A DNA stretch of 64,000 bases. It comes from Paragyromitra xinjiangensis. Lineage: Eukaryota; Ascomycota; Pezizomycetes; Pezizales; Discinaceae. The position numbers and the translations under genes are program-made. This document shows, one piece after another, positions 10,003 through 22,835 of this stretch. The DNA is taken from the NCBI GenBank assembly GCA_038503065.1, contig JBCAMK010000011.1, positions 1,674,001 to 1,738,000 of the forward strand. Reading direction: 5' to 3'. The stretch's first letter is position 1, and each line of letters opens with the position of its first letter. The notes under the pieces are model-generated. The model saw only the letters and a program-made list of their open reading frames with translations, searched no databases and was not told where the DNA came from.

Positions 10003-13000
10003 CGCAGGAATAGGTTATCTCCCAAGCGTTCTCTGAATAAAAAGCCAGAGAGCTTGGAAAAATGAATTTGTGGGTATCTGAATGTCGCCCTAGATCTAAT
10101 GTAAAAATGCTATCTTTAACTTAACGATAGTCTCACGCCCAGGTGTCGGCTAGCGTTTCTCCGTCAATCCTTGAAATGGGTCGCACAGACTATCGGTAGT
10201 TACGGATGGGGGTGATCTAAATACCGACTATCGTCAGCAAACATTCCTCAGCAATAACTATTTTTCATTCGTTGGCTGGAACAAAATTAAGATGAAGTAC
10301 ATAAATTACACCAGGCATGGTATCAGGATATAATTGGGATTTGATAAAAAAGAGAATAATACAACGAAATTTCAGACGGAGTTTTGTACTAATTAGTAAG
10401 AAGGAGGAATGAAATATTAGGCAACACGCAAATTGAGACGCAGACATCCTACAAGCCTCCAAATCAAGCATTGCGGAGCTGATCAATCAGAGAGGCGAAG
10501 GGGAAATCGCATTTAATTGGCCGAGGCTGATGTTGCATGCATGAATGCATGCCAACCAACCAAATAGAATTGCCACAAGGCGTAGAGTATGGAAGATAGG
10601 AAGTTGCGGGAGAGGGATAATTCAAATTTTGCTGAAGATGTATGAAGAGCAACGGAAATACTTGCTCACCAGTATAAGTATACAGAACTAAGCCAGAGAA
10701 TAATTCCTAGTTACTGCAACAAAAAAAGGTCTCCTAAAGGGTGAAAAGATCCACAAAAAGGTTCTTCACTCCTAAACACTAAGACACTTGCTGCTTCCGT
10801 AAAGATTTCTATTCGTGGTCGCTGTGAAGCTATCCCTAACTTCTGCTGCTGTCGCTGCTCCAGAAGACAATCGCAAAAAAATGACTAGTTTCCCCGCAAA
10901 ATCCAGTTCATTACAGCCTCTGCTGCCCTTTTGTGTCCGACCGAAACTGAATTCGCTAATTCTAGAGCCTCTATGTTGACGTAGGCAAGTTCTAAGGATC
11001 AACTCTAGAAGGCAGTAAAGCTTCCGAATCCAAAACCGATTAGAGTTTGTATCAGGGCAGCATAGGTAGGCGGGCTCCAGCAAGTCGATCAGCTACCGGG
11101 TGGCCAGGCAGATATAGAGGACACGGCCTAGTTGACAACAGAAGGCTGGCGCAGCACGCGGCGGTGCTAGCCAGCTAGCTTGTTTTCTATCGCCTGTTCG
11201 AGAAACGGCAGCGACGGAAAGTGTATATATCAACCTTGACGGGAAAGGCTTTTCTTTGCTTTTTTGGCTGCAGTGTCCGAAAACCGACCGTTCTGTGCGA
11301 TGCTGTGATGAAATGGAAGGATGGAAGGATGCGGGAGCGAGGTGCCTGTCTAGATTGATCTAAGTCTTAGTGGAAGCTTGACTCGGTGGGTCCCGGTGCA
11401 GTTGCAGCGACGGAGCTTTGTGAGACGTGTATGCACAACGAGTCCGTCAGGCACACTTACCACACTTGCTCCGTCCTTTACGTTATCACGAAGAAAGATA
11501 AATGAAATCAATGAAAAATGATAGAGCTGTTTGCTGTTTGCTGTGGCTGCTGCTGCTTAGAGTAGAGACGTGGAGCTAGGTAAGCTCTGCCGCTGTCGAT
11601 CTAGCCAAACAAAACGAGCCGCAGTCGCGATTGGCATGCAATGGTTTCTATCGCGTTATCGCAGTAGAATAGCAGTAACCGAGATGTGCAATTCGAAGCA
11701 CCTGTTTCAATCTCGAGGAAGGCGCAGGGTCGCTCGTAGCGCAGTGTATATTGAACTTGATCGGGTCGGGTGTGGGGGAATAACTCACGAGAACAACCGC
11801 GAGATTTCTGCCTTGCTGGATCGCTCTTGAGGAAAGTGGGTTTGATGGAGGGGAGGGGCTGAGAAGAAACGGCGCTGGCTGGGCATTACGCTTAGGCCAG
11901 CTCTTTACGTGGGTAATGCTACAGATGTCTGAGCGGCTCTGCGAATTTTGCCGCTTCGGGTGATATTAGCGTCCCTTTTTTAGATCCCCACAGTATGAGT
12001 CGTCGTCATGCAAGGGTTATTCTATGTGGAGAACACGAGGTTTATGTCGCTTAAGGGTCTATTTGTGGCCTTTGTGTTGGATTGGCGCCTTTCGCTTCAC
12101 TTGTTCCGGATTAGACGCCACTACCGTGGTCGTTTAAAGTAAACGAGCCGCTGAACATGGGCTTTTAGCAGAAGAGTTTGTTTCCGCGCAGCGGTTAAGA
12201 ACGACTTTCCCGGGGGCCGTCACCAGGAATATCTTTACTATACCATACCACCTTCAGCATCCTAACAAGCAATCACCTAGCCCTCCTTCTTTCTATGCTA
12301 TGCTCAGAATAAATGCAGCCCCTCTCAGTCTGCCCAGTTAGCCTACACTATCATCTTGAAACCATCCCTTGCTCCTTAAAGATGAACACAAGCGTAGCAC
12401 AAAAGCCGGCAAGGCTGATCTGGCTCCCCTCGTGCAACCTTCGTCATCCGCGAGTCACGTCACCCTTGTCGACACCGATTATCCATCGTCGCCAAGTGAT
12501 TTCGCCAAGTGCCCCAATCTACCTTTTTCTGCGCGATTTACCACCCTTCTTCTGCTGTGTTTCTCAATAAATAGGTGCCATATTTCCACCACTGGTTGTA
12601 CCTGCGCTTATTGTTACTCCCATTTCTTCCACCAACGTTCTAGAAATAATGAGGGGAGTAGGCAAGTAGGTAAATCCGTCTAGGACAGGTAAGCGGGGAA
12701 GGCGTCTCTAGAAATCTACTAATCGTTTGCACTGCCTCAATGCACATGACCTCCAACCCTTACCTGGCCGCCATACTCTATCGATAATCTAGGTCCAATC
12801 CGGGCACCGCAAGAAATACTGCACTTAGTAGGACCCAATGCTGCACTTACATATGATATCTACCAATTCCTTCTCCCAAAGCCCAAAATGCGGAGGATCC
12901 CCCGCCCTGCCGGGTCACAACGGCTGGGTGGCTAAGTAAAGTGCCTGAATTCCACGAAACCTTCGATGGCTCCACATCAGTCGATGCTTCACTTTTCCTC

Positions 13001-13471
13001 TCCAATCACTTTTCCTCTCCAATCCGGTGCCGATGTGGATATGTATATGTATGTCTTACACCCCAAACGCTTCTAGAGGGGTCCCGCCCGTTTAGTTTAT
13101 AATAGGCTTTGTTGTCATGAATCGAAGTGGCAGTGCTTCAGGAATTTAGGTTATGATCTTTTGGTAGTTAAGACAAAAGTGCAGAACTACATTTGATTAT
13201 GAAATATCAGTTAGTGGTAGAACGTTCCTTGGTAGGTTGTTCCTTGGTGCTTATCATTGATATCGAGACGCTGGATGGTGGCTATCATCGCGGTGACATC
13301 AATACATCCGGAGTCAGAAAATACTATCAATTCTGACAATACAAAGATTCGTTGAGATAAAGACATCCGGTAAAAAGGCAGTGCTATTTTCTTTTGCTAA
13401 AAGTAATAGACAAACTGGATTTGATGGGGAATGGCTTTTGCCTATAGTAGGGCAAAAGGCAAAAAAAAAAT
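10003..13471. other. intergenic region, no gene recognised
   Basis: This is the upstream region of the large C2H2 gene followed by featureless sequence. Near 10534-10551 there is an 8-bp-arm palindrome built of GCATGCAT units, and near 12989-13022 a 17-bp direct duplication of a pyrimidine-rich word. An ORF around 12369-12560 has an acceptable amino-acid make-up but no ATG, no splice partners and no known domain. I leave it uncalled. Confidence 0.55.
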
Positions 13472-13553
13472 TCCGTCGCCGGGAATTGAACCCGGATCTA
13501 GCCGGAGCACTGCTCGTGAGAGCGGCTGATGCTAACCATTACACCACGACGGA
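13472..13553 (-). tRNA. tRNA-Glu (CTC) with an 11-nt intron
   Basis: The gene is 82 nt on the minus strand. The acceptor stem pairs TCCGTCG with CGACGGA perfectly. The D arm is TGGTGTAATGGTTAGCATC. The anticodon stem AGCCG/CGGCT encloses loop C-T-CTC-A plus a closing C. The T arm is CCGGG-TTCAATT-CCCGG. An 11-nt intron (CGAGCAGTGCT) lies at the canonical place after position 37, and its GAG can pair with the anticodon. The anticodon CTC reads GAG codons. A run of ten T residues directly downstream (plus-strand A-run 13461-13470) is a strong Pol III terminator. An almost identical copy lies at 57949-58030 on the other strand. Confidence 0.95.
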
Positions 13554-16500
13554 TTGTTTTTATGTAATAATTAGGCCCATATAAATAAAACCCTAACAGC
13601 GCCGCCGCGCCTTCAATCCGAGTAACGTTCAGTAATACTCTCACTACATGTAGTAATGCGGCATAGTTTGATAGAGATGACCCTCTAGCTAAGGTGGCTC
13701 ACTGACTATTGATTGGAATTCAAATATTTGGAAAAAGAAACCACGTAAAACGGAAGTGTTCGGTTAGGTCGAGATATATATGATGCGTTACGAGATGACA
13801 GTGGTATCCCTTCCGCCCTTTTCTACAATTCTTGTAGCTTGTTTTATTGCTTCAACGACCCTACCAAGTGACCTCGATTTTCGAAGTGCGTTTATCACCC
13901 ATATCATTCCCGCCCATAATCTATGGACCTTTTCTTTCCTTTTCCTCATAGTACCCACCGAGAAAAGAAAGCGTATAAAAGCTTCATGTAGTGTACCCTC
14001 TCGCCTCAGTGCACTATATCATTCAGTATCCTACTCGTCGGAAATTTTAGTATTCGAAGGCCTAAAACCCTAACCCATGCTCGGGTCGTATTCTCTGGCC
14101 CACTAACACTCATTTGGCCTTCCATATGAGACTGAGTCAGGCCTAGGGTAGCCTTAATTTCAGTGCGTTACGTTCCTTACCCGAATTATACGTATCTTTA
14201 ATTTCTATATCGTACATATGGAAAGAAAAACCTAAACTCATTGCCACATGAAATGGGACTCTTTGCCGTAAGCCGGGACTAACTTGCTCTACAAAACTAG
14301 CCTAATGATGAGCTGTATTCCCAGCGGATGTCAAGAACTGACAGGGGTTTGCATTATTCAGCCGTATTTTTACTGTACGTATAGGTAACGAACGTATCAT
14401 ACGCGTACGATACGATTTGTAAGTTTCCAAGGGCATCCCTAGGACTCAGGCCTAGGTGCGGGTTAGGGTTTCTAGGCCCCATCCGGATACTTTAATTTCC
14501 GCCGAGTTTAGAACGGGCCAAATAACAGGACATAAGGCTCACCCCACATACCCTTGCGCTTATGGGTAAAACCGAAAATATGCATGAGACTGCATACATT
14601 TACTATTAGAGAGGATTTGTGCTTTATCTTACTGTGCGAGGTGCCTCGTAATTCTGATAATTTTTATGGGAACGTAATGGTTCGCTTAATTAGGGGCACA
14701 TGATATAACCAGACACTTTCCAACGGTAGTTATATCAGGAATCATTTTGTTCTCTATACTACTTATATCAAGCAAACGCAGCTAAACTCAGTCATATAAA
14801 AAAGATACTGCCTACAGTTATGATAATTTCGGCGGGATTATGAGCATGGGGCTCCCTCAACGATTTATCAATGGTATCATTAGAAGCTATTTTCCATGAA
14901 TGAACCCGTAATCTTGGGAAATACTTTTGAGGGACGGTTTTTTTGGCCATCTGCGATCCGTCGCCGCGCACGCCGCAGCCGTGGGTGGCTTGAAGTTCAA
15001 CAACTCCGGCTTACTAATTTTTACGGGCTGGCCGCATGTCCACCGGAAATTTCCACTCGAGACAGCATACAATACCGAGAACTAGAGTCGAACCAGGAGT
15101 AAGTTTTCCTGTTTCACGCCAGCAGGTACTAACTATAATGATACTTACCAACCGATATTTCAGATCACTTGGGATACAGCTGCAGTAATACCGCAATAGC
15201 TACTGTTTTCGAAACATACCTTTGTGACTTTTGGATAAATGTGCACTACTCATTTAAGCTTTCTCCTTCTGGTTCGTTTTCTAAGGCTGCATCCACGACG
15301 ACTATTCAAATGTTGAATCAGCAGATCACAGACGAGCAGCTCTGAGATATCGATATCGATGACCCGATGCAATGCCTCGTGACATGATGGATCACAAAGC
15401 CGACGACAACAAAGACAGTAGCCCTACAGCCCCAAAAAGCCGAAATCTAGACCAAGTGACTCTGCCTCCTAGTTTTACATTGTAGCATACGGTCTCAGGT
15501 AGGTTCATTTAAAACCCAAGGAACCGGCATCCATCGCCTTCCCACCACCCTACCCAAAAGCCATGTCCGCAAGATAAGGTTATTTTGACACTCGGGTATA
15601 TTCGCTGTGTAGCTCAACCGCTCAGGATTGTGGACCAACTTGGATATTTAGTGAATTAGGATGGAAATATTTTGGAGAGGAATGTAATTATTGTGATAGA
15701 GATGATGAAAAAATTACGGGCTTGGACGAGATTGGGGATGAGTGGATGGGGGAGTGATTCGAACTATAGAGTAGCTAACTTTCTGGAAGGGAGAGAAGAG
15801 AAGGGAAGTTAGGAACTGAAAAGAGGGGGGGGTTTATACTCACGCTAAGTCACATTTTAGCTAAACACCACCAGTCTAATATCTAATGTACCCTCCTGAT
15901 CGAGAACTGCCCATCACGCACCCACAAACTATTACCTCTAGCGTACCTTTATTGAACGTAAGGGCCTCGGTATAGTCTCGTGCTCAACCCCTCATACGCA
16001 GCAGCAGGTGGTAGGGGATAGGAATGAACCTAGCCTTGGGGCTAACGATCGTATTGCTGTGAATGAGGGCACATGATCAAACTGTCAGAATAATTATGAG
16101 ATAGAATTCAGCCAAGAGGCCCTAAAGGCTCTATCAAGAGATATATGGTACTCGCAATGGTACTCGCAATTTGGTGCGATTGTGTAGAGCTAGAAGCACC
16201 CCTTTTGCCTTAAGCTGTACTTTTCAGGGTCATACCAATATTACGTTCCAGGTGTGCCCTAGGTGATGCATTATACAGTATAGTACCAATTTTTTGAGGA
16301 GCTTCCACGGCAATTGCAATATTCAGACATTTTGTGCTGTAAATCCGTTTGACGAAGGCAGCGCCCACCCAAGATATTCTAACTGTATTTTTAAATCATC
16401 AAATATCACTCGATTGAATCTATTTCTTCACTGGTTGATTGATTGACTAATTCATTAAACATACCCAATCGTCTGGGACCGGTTACCGTAAAACATTTTG

Positions 16501-19190
16501 CTATGGCGGTTGAATACTTATACTACATGTAGTCACCTTAACTAACGACTTTTTTCAGAAAGGAAGCGGAATTCCTCGAACGCCGTGGTCATTCGCGTGA
16601 GTACTCACCTAGAAGCTGCGCACAACAATGAATGTTATCCCACAGAGAACACCCTTTCCACTATCTTTCAACCTTCTTTTTGTTTTTCTTCGATGAGTCT
16701 CCACTGTTAGTCCTTACATACGACTAATGTTTGCGAGTGATATATTATGATTCGCGACTATTTTAAATATTTCGGGCTATCTCAAATGAAGCTATTAAGC
16801 TAAGGTAAACTCTGCCCGGGCATAAAAGCCCAGCTTTTGCCAAGCTATAACCAACCAGAGTGAAAAGCCTTATCTCCCACTTATAATTGACTCCAGCCTT
16901 CCCCTACCATTTCAATCCAGTCATCTAAAGTAATTGGGGCAGGTGCTAGGTGTTCTTAAAATTAGGCTATTAGCTACTAGCCTCTTCAAGAGTTAAGGTA
17001 TTTAGTGGCTCCTAACTCAGGACAATAATATCTAAAAATTATAGTCACCTGCCAGCACTCGTTCACTGTGGTTTGCGCCACAGCGCAGCAAGATCTTAGC
17101 CCAGGAGGCTAGGCTTGAGCGAGGGTTTGATCACATCATTGTTTGGGAAACCCGACTTCGTCCCCGAGAACCTGAGCTAGACCCACATAGATCGATCTCG
17201 GAAACATTTGACTTGCAACGCCACCTTGGGCGACCGCCCTCTCCTTATTGGCTATGTTCCCACCCTGCTTTAATGTGATCCACCGAGACGGGGTACTGAT
17301 CGAGGTGGGACAATGTATTAAAGTTTGTTGGTGGAAAAAGGTTGAGACATATTCCAGGGCTTCTAGATTCACCCATCTGCAAGCGTGTCAGTATCGGCGA
17401 AGAGTTGAAATACCGTTATGAAGTTGGGGGGCCCACTTGACTCTCGTTGGTCTAGACTGCCTGTAGACTCGAGGCTGAACATAATGTGCAGCAGTGCGTT
17501 GAAACATGCATCTTTATCACAACGTCTGATAAACTTAGTCTAGACGTCACATTTAACGAAAATGTAACTCTAAAGACAGCAGAGTTAAAAACGTCGGGAC
17601 TATCAAGGAAAAACTAGCTTTGGTAGATACTAATTGTTCAATATTTGGCTGAATTGTATCTTCCTCTTGAGCGCCGGGTCTGCTATTCCAAATACCGTGA
17701 TGTGGCCCCAAAGACTTTAAAGCCTATGCGGCTGCTTCATTTCCCCCCAAGCCCGCGGCTTCTAGCAGATTGGGCCTGAAGCCATCATCTACTTCGGGGA
17801 AATACGAACCGTAAGCCAGGGGGCCACGACTGGTGCGGCGAGATATCTGCACACAACGCTACACCACAAATTCATTTCGGCTGCTGTCCCTTTGTTTTCT
17901 GCTGCGTATGCTTGCGGACGAGTAGTATAATCTTTCTGTAATCGGCAAAACAAACGGCCAAAAACATGAAAGCCACGTCACCGTATGTAGATTAGCCGAA
18001 TCTTTACTTCAAATTTGAAATTTGAAATCCTTACCAGAAAACCCCGGAACTCCTATCCGCGGGAAAAAGAGAGGCTGTGTGTGGAAAGGAACTACAATCA
18101 CGATATTTCGTCCTGCAGTTGGGAAAAGGAACGAGCATATGGTTAATTCTGGAAAGCTTTCTAGACCGAAAGTTTACCATAGCCGCCTGAATATCCGCTT
18201 CTCAAATGTGCATAATAGATATAGGTGAAAGTTCAGTAGACTATTGCGTACGAGTTATCTTCAATCCTAGTAATGCATAGCTGGTTTGGGAAAGGGTCTC
18301 AAGTATTGAGGTTGGGACTTGGGACTTACTTCCCCACAACAGAATCGCTTCATCCCGGCCCCCATATTAAGACTAATGGTTATCACAGCTCGAAGTCTCA
18401 ATTGCAACGGGTTCATGACGGGTTCGTCGGAAATTCAGTCCGTGAAAAGCAAACAGGCTTTTGGGAAAGACTATACAGTTGTCATATGTTATTCTTGTTT
18501 CCACTGTGAGTAAATTTGCAGCTGAGAAAAGTAGCGAGCATCTGGCAGTACTAGTCTATAAGACAATCCAAGTTATGCTTGCGCCCAGCGAAACATCCTG
18601 ATGGTCGAATGATCAGAAAATTTTCGTATCTTAACCTATCGAGATCGGCTGGGCCGCGTGCCGTAGGTGCTGTAAACAGATAGATCGACCTAGGCTGCAA
18701 AAGTCGAGGAACCCGAGAAAATATAACAATAGATTTTGGGGCGAATGCGGTGGGGCTCGCACTTTTCAAAAGGGAGCTTGATCCGCTCCATCAACCTTGA
18801 CTTGATGTGTAGAAGCTGGTGATAGGCTAGGATTGCTACTCCTTTAATTTTGTTTCTCTCCTTGGGAAGGCACTCGAAGCTGCGGGTCGGGTGTCGCGTT
18901 AGTTAAGATATTCTATAGCTAACCGTACCACCGTAATAAAAATTGCAATAATAAATATTAAATCGATCCCTTTGTATATAGGCTTGTAGTGTCAGCCTTA
19001 GTCTTAATGACCTTTGTAGTGAGGTGTTCAACTTATTTAGTAAAGAAGTTTGGGTGTGATCAGGAGTGACACCACTAATATAACGCATTTGGGGTTAACC
19101 GGCTACGAGGATCAATGTTTACCTTAATATTTGTGGGGAATTCGAAAGGCAGAAGAACCTATTATATCGAGCGTGCGCTTCTTACATTTT
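13554..19190. other. intergenic desert, no gene recognised
   Basis: This is 5.6 kb without a convincing coding region. Open frames are short and lack domains. Minor structure: a tandem 13-bp word (ATGGTACTCGCA type) near 16145-16172, and several stretches of frequent ATG/TAG interruption that look like decayed sequence. I see no retroelement protein motifs, long terminal repeats or further tRNAs here. Confidence 0.5.
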
Positions 19191-19765
19191 CTCTACAGCG
19201 CGAGTAAATGCATCAGTAAATGCATCATTTTAACAGCCAAATAATTAGGTGGGAAATGAATCAGTAAAGGCATTAGTAAAAGGCATCAGTAAAAGTTGCA
19301 GTTAGGGAAATTTGATGCCTTTCCCCTTATTTCCCACTCAATCTTGGCCTAGGATGGGTCTGATTTTGGGATCATGCCTTTTCCATCCCTTTTCCCACAC
19401 TAAAAATTGTAAAACTTCCCTTAAAAAGGATGAATCCCTAGGGGCTTGAACCCGTAATCTTCTACCTATCTGACACGGAGTGTTTATCACCAAGGTAGAG
19501 TTCTTGCCGTTTGAGCTACCTGCTCATATATACTACCATAAATTGACTGCTACTTGAATCCTTGTTTTCCGAAAATTTACATTTTTTGATGCTTTTACTG
19601 ATGAATTAGCAGCTAATCAAGAAAAGACATCTGGAAAAGCATCAGTAAATGAATCATCTGATGCATTTACAGCAAACATACCCTGGAAAGGCATCGTTTT
19701 GTGTCTTTATTCTCAAATTTTGTGTGGGCAATGTATAGATTGATGCGTTTACTCGCGCTGTAGAG
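19191..19765. mobile_element. non-autonomous TIR transposon (575 bp) with tRNA-like core
   Basis: The left end (from 19191) and the reverse complement of the right end (to 19765) match over 24 positions with one difference. Both begin CTCTACAGCGCGAGTAAA. The interior carries many short subterminal words, direct and inverted, of the form GCATCAGTAAA / TTTACTGATGC. No coding capacity is visible. The flanks show TTTT on the left and TTTTTT on the right, so a target duplication of about 3-4 bp is possible but cannot be fixed in a T-run. The centre holds a tRNA-like block on the minus strand. A second element with the same end motif and the same style lies at 44847-45719. The superfamily is uncertain: the subterminal repeats and possible 3-bp duplication would fit a CACTA-like element. 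Confidence 0.82.
19423..19520 (-). ncRNA. tRNA-like Pol III module inside the TIR element
   Basis: On the minus strand an A-box match (TAGCTCAAACGG, 19507-19518) is followed by a B-box match (GGTTCAAGCCC, 19442-19452) and then a T5 run (19423-19427). The CTACC/GGTAG pair could form an anticodon stem around a long loop. Acceptor and T stems do not pair well, so this is not a normal tRNA. It is best read as a degenerate tRNA or a SINE-like Pol III promoter captured in the element. Whether it is transcribed is unknown. Confidence 0.5.
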
Positions 19766-19951
19766 TTTTTTGGGGATGCTTGAAGAAGAACCTAGTTCTA
19801 TAAAGCGAGAAATTTGAGAATTGTGTGTATTCAGCGCAATGGCTTCATTGTAGAAGGATGTTACAAAAATAGGAAAGGTTTGCGCACGAGTGATACTGGG
19901 TGTTCCGAGGCTCTGCTCTTTTTTTTGGCCAAAGATACTGGTTGAGCCGCA

Positions 19952-19960
19952 TCACGTGAC
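19952..19960. promoter_or_regulatory. CACGTG E-box upstream of MAD1
   Basis: The motif TCACGTGAC lies about 75 bp before the MAD1 start codon. RTCACRTG/CACGTG sites are bound by bHLH proteins of the Cbf1 type in fungi. The position in a short upstream region favours a promoter role, but CACGTG also occurs several times in gene-free parts of this window, so functional use is inference. Confidence 0.35.
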
Positions 19961-20034
19961 TATTTGTGTCGCATCGCGATACACAAACACCGTTTTCCAT
20001 CAACAACTACGCGTTTAACACTTCTACCGCGATC

Positions 20035-22835
20035 ATGGATTCTTCACCGTTCTCACAAATCCCTAATCGAAACAGCCCTCGCGTTGTCGGAAACCCCCTC
20101 TTCGGCTCACCGGCACCACAGGGCCAGAGAGCTCCTGCCAATCGGGCCTTATTTGGTAACCAGCGCGCTGTAGATAGTTCCTGGCAACAATTCCTTCGGG
20201 TTTGCACTGCTGACGAGAGTTGATAGAATAATGTCCGACAAACCGCTGCAGAACCGAGCTACGACTTTCTCACACACCCGGCGTCATCTCCAGCTCATCC
20301 GCAACAACGAGCAACTATGGTATATCCGGTTGGCGTGAAAGCTGGTATTCTTACACATTCCAACAACCACATCTTACAGTAATGATGTCTTAGCTGATAG
20401 TAGGAATAGATTTATCCAATGAGGGACTAAGGTCAGAACTAAACTCGGTGCGCTATGAACTTTCAACTCTCCAAGAGGAGCGAGAACTGGAGAAGATCCG
20501 GCATGAGAAAGAGATTCGGACACTGGAAGCAAAAGTAGAGGAGGAGGGAAAACGGGCAGATGTGGGTTTTTTCTTCTTGGTAGCATGTTTGAGAGACTGT
20601 GACGCTGATGTGTCATAGACTGGGGAAACGGATAAACGGTATCTATTTGAGAAGCAAAAAGAGCTTTCAGAGAAGCTTCAGAAGGTGAAGGATCAAGCTA
20701 CAAACCATAAGGTATTTCACATTTTCCCTATGGCTTCGTCTTGGTATGGGCTTTGCTAAGTAGACATATTTTGTTTGTATAGCAAGACTTGGAACGGCAA
20801 ATTCGCCAACTAAAGGCTGAAAATACAACTCTAAAAGAATTGGTCTGCGAAAAAGAGGATGACATACAGGGTCAGGATCGTCAATATAGGCAACAGGTTA
20901 CTAATCTGAAAACGAGAAATCAAGCCTTAACGAAGATGAACGGGGAAATGAGCGAAGATCTTGAGGCGAAGAGTTTAAGTTTGCAGGACACCCAGACGAA
21001 GCTAAGCGTGAAGGAAGCAGAGATGGGGAATTTAGAAACAGAATTATTAAAGGCCAGAGCACAGACTGGGGATTTGGATACCCTAAAGATTTTGAAAAAG
21101 GAGCTCTCAGGTAAGATGTCCGGCGGGCTTGCATTTTTTATCTATACACTAACGATGGATAGAACAAGTAGCACACATAAAAGCCCTTGAGGGAACCAAC
21201 CGAAAACAGCTGCAGGAACTCAAGCAGTTGCGAGACCAGAACAAGTCTATCGAAATGCTTGAGGAAGAGAAAGAAGCGCTTGAGACAAAACTTCGAATGA
21301 TGGATGACCTTCGCCGCGAGAATTCTGAAAAGCAGCTCCGCATTTCCATCCTCGAAGACGAGCGAAACTCCTGGAGCAGCTACTTCCAATCAGAAGGTCT
21401 CGAATTTGACTCCCCAGAATCCCTCGCGCGGGCACTAGTCCAAGAGCGAGTAGAAAACGCCGCGCTTCTCGAGAAATCCGGGAGGACAAACCCAGAATTG
21501 GCTGAAAAAGATGAGGCTATTCAACGCCTTGAATCGGAGCTGAGCTCACTGGGAACCGAGCTCGAGAAGGCAAAAGAGAGTGTTACTAAAGACTCGAGAG
21601 CAAGGCAGAGGCTAGAAAGACAGCGTGCATTGGCATTGAAGGAGGCGCAATTTCTAAGAGATCAGTTGAAGAGCTTTTCGTCAGAAGAAACAATGTACAT
21701 GCAAGGGAACTTTGATGAGCAGAAGACGAAGAGGATCGAGGAGCTGGAAGAACTGTTGGAGACATATAAGAAGCAGAATGAAGCCTTGGAAGTCTCTCTA
21801 GCAGAAGCTATTAAGAAAGCAAGAGAAATTGAAGTGGGAGCGCCCACCAAGAAGAGGTCAAGAGAGGATGACGACGAAGATAATAGGAGAATTGGTGAGT
21901 TAATTAGGAGGAATCGGCAGCTACAAGATGGTAAAGAAATATTTCATTGCCTCTCCTCTTCTCGACTATTGACTAACACTCCTATAGAAATCACCCAACT
22001 CCAACTATCCTCGCAATTAGCAAAAAAAGAAATCGATTCTCTTAACATTCGCCTCGCCTCTGCCTCCAACACCTCCACACGTATCCTTCAACTAAAAGAC
22101 AACCCGACATCTCGCGAAGAGGCCATTAAGCTCGAAACACTAACTGCTCTCCGCGAGGAAAATGCGGCCCTCTTAGCCCAGCTTGAGGACCGCCTGGACA
22201 CGCTCCCTAGTAATATAAGTAAAGTGGTGCCCATCCGCACACTCGAGAACGTGCGGAGGGAGATTAAAGCCATGGAGAAAGTTGTCGCCGACAAAGAGAA
22301 GAGGATGCAGAGGCTCAAAGAAATTTGGTCTGCGAAGTCAATGGAGTTTAGGGAGGCAGTTTTCTCGTTGCTAGGGTGGAAGCTAGACTTTTTGCAAAAT
22401 GGGCGGGTAAGGGTTACGCACATGTTTGCGGGAAACTCGGAGGATCAGAGCATCGAGTTTGATGGCGAGAAAGGTGAGTTGGAAAATCGTCCATGCAAAC
22501 TGAGGCTCGCAAAAGTCACTTCAGTGTATTCCTAAAGTTCTGCACTACCAATATCCGCTAGCACCAGTGATGCATACTGGTGTAGCGGATGCTTGAGAGA
22601 TACGTTTGGGGTTGCCTCGAGTGTATGTGGCAGAAGAGAATCATGGGGCACCCGACTGACAAGAGCATGACATGGGTCAATAGGCACAATGAAGGTTTCC
22701 GGAGGTCCAGACAGTGTGTTCCATCGGGAGATCAAAAATCAGTGTTCATTCTGGATGGCAAGGCAAAGCATTCCGTGCCTACTCTCGAGTATCCTTATTG
22801 AACAGTATGAAAAAACAACCCGCGCACAGATGTGA
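20035..22835 (+). CDS. MAD1: spindle assembly checkpoint protein Mad1
   Basis: Mad1 binds Mad2 at unattached kinetochores and holds mitosis until chromosomes are attached; it also sits at nuclear pores. I assembled eight exons: 20035-20155, 20252-20319, 20394-20561, 20619-20711, 20783-21110, 21163-21930, 21988-22473 and 22684-22835. All phases are compatible, giving about 727 residues, normal for the family. The N-terminus is short and polar (MDSSPFSQIPNR). A long coiled coil with E/K/Q-rich heptads follows to about residue 560. The C-terminal region has KVVPIRTLENVRREIKAMEK, then MQRLKEIWSAKSMEFREAV, which contains the RLK motif known for Bub1/kinetochore contact, and the RWD-like end (SIEFDGEKG-TMKVSGGPDS). 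The last intron (22474-22683, 210 nt) is longer than the other six (52-96 nt). The extreme C-terminus (FWMARQSIPCLL) diverges from the usual FWVEER.EIPCFL pattern. Confidence 0.93.

Noticed and set aside
12369..12683. 104-codon frame with coding-like first half
   Set aside because: It lacks an ATG in frame, a supporting intron and a domain.
13780..14073. 97-codon frame with hydrophobic N-terminus, possible secreted protein
   Set aside because: The signal-peptide impression rests on a T/C-rich stretch; the rest has no recognisable pattern.
14040..14480. CCCTAA/TTAGGG words suggesting telomere repeats
   Set aside because: Single scattered units only, with no tandem array.
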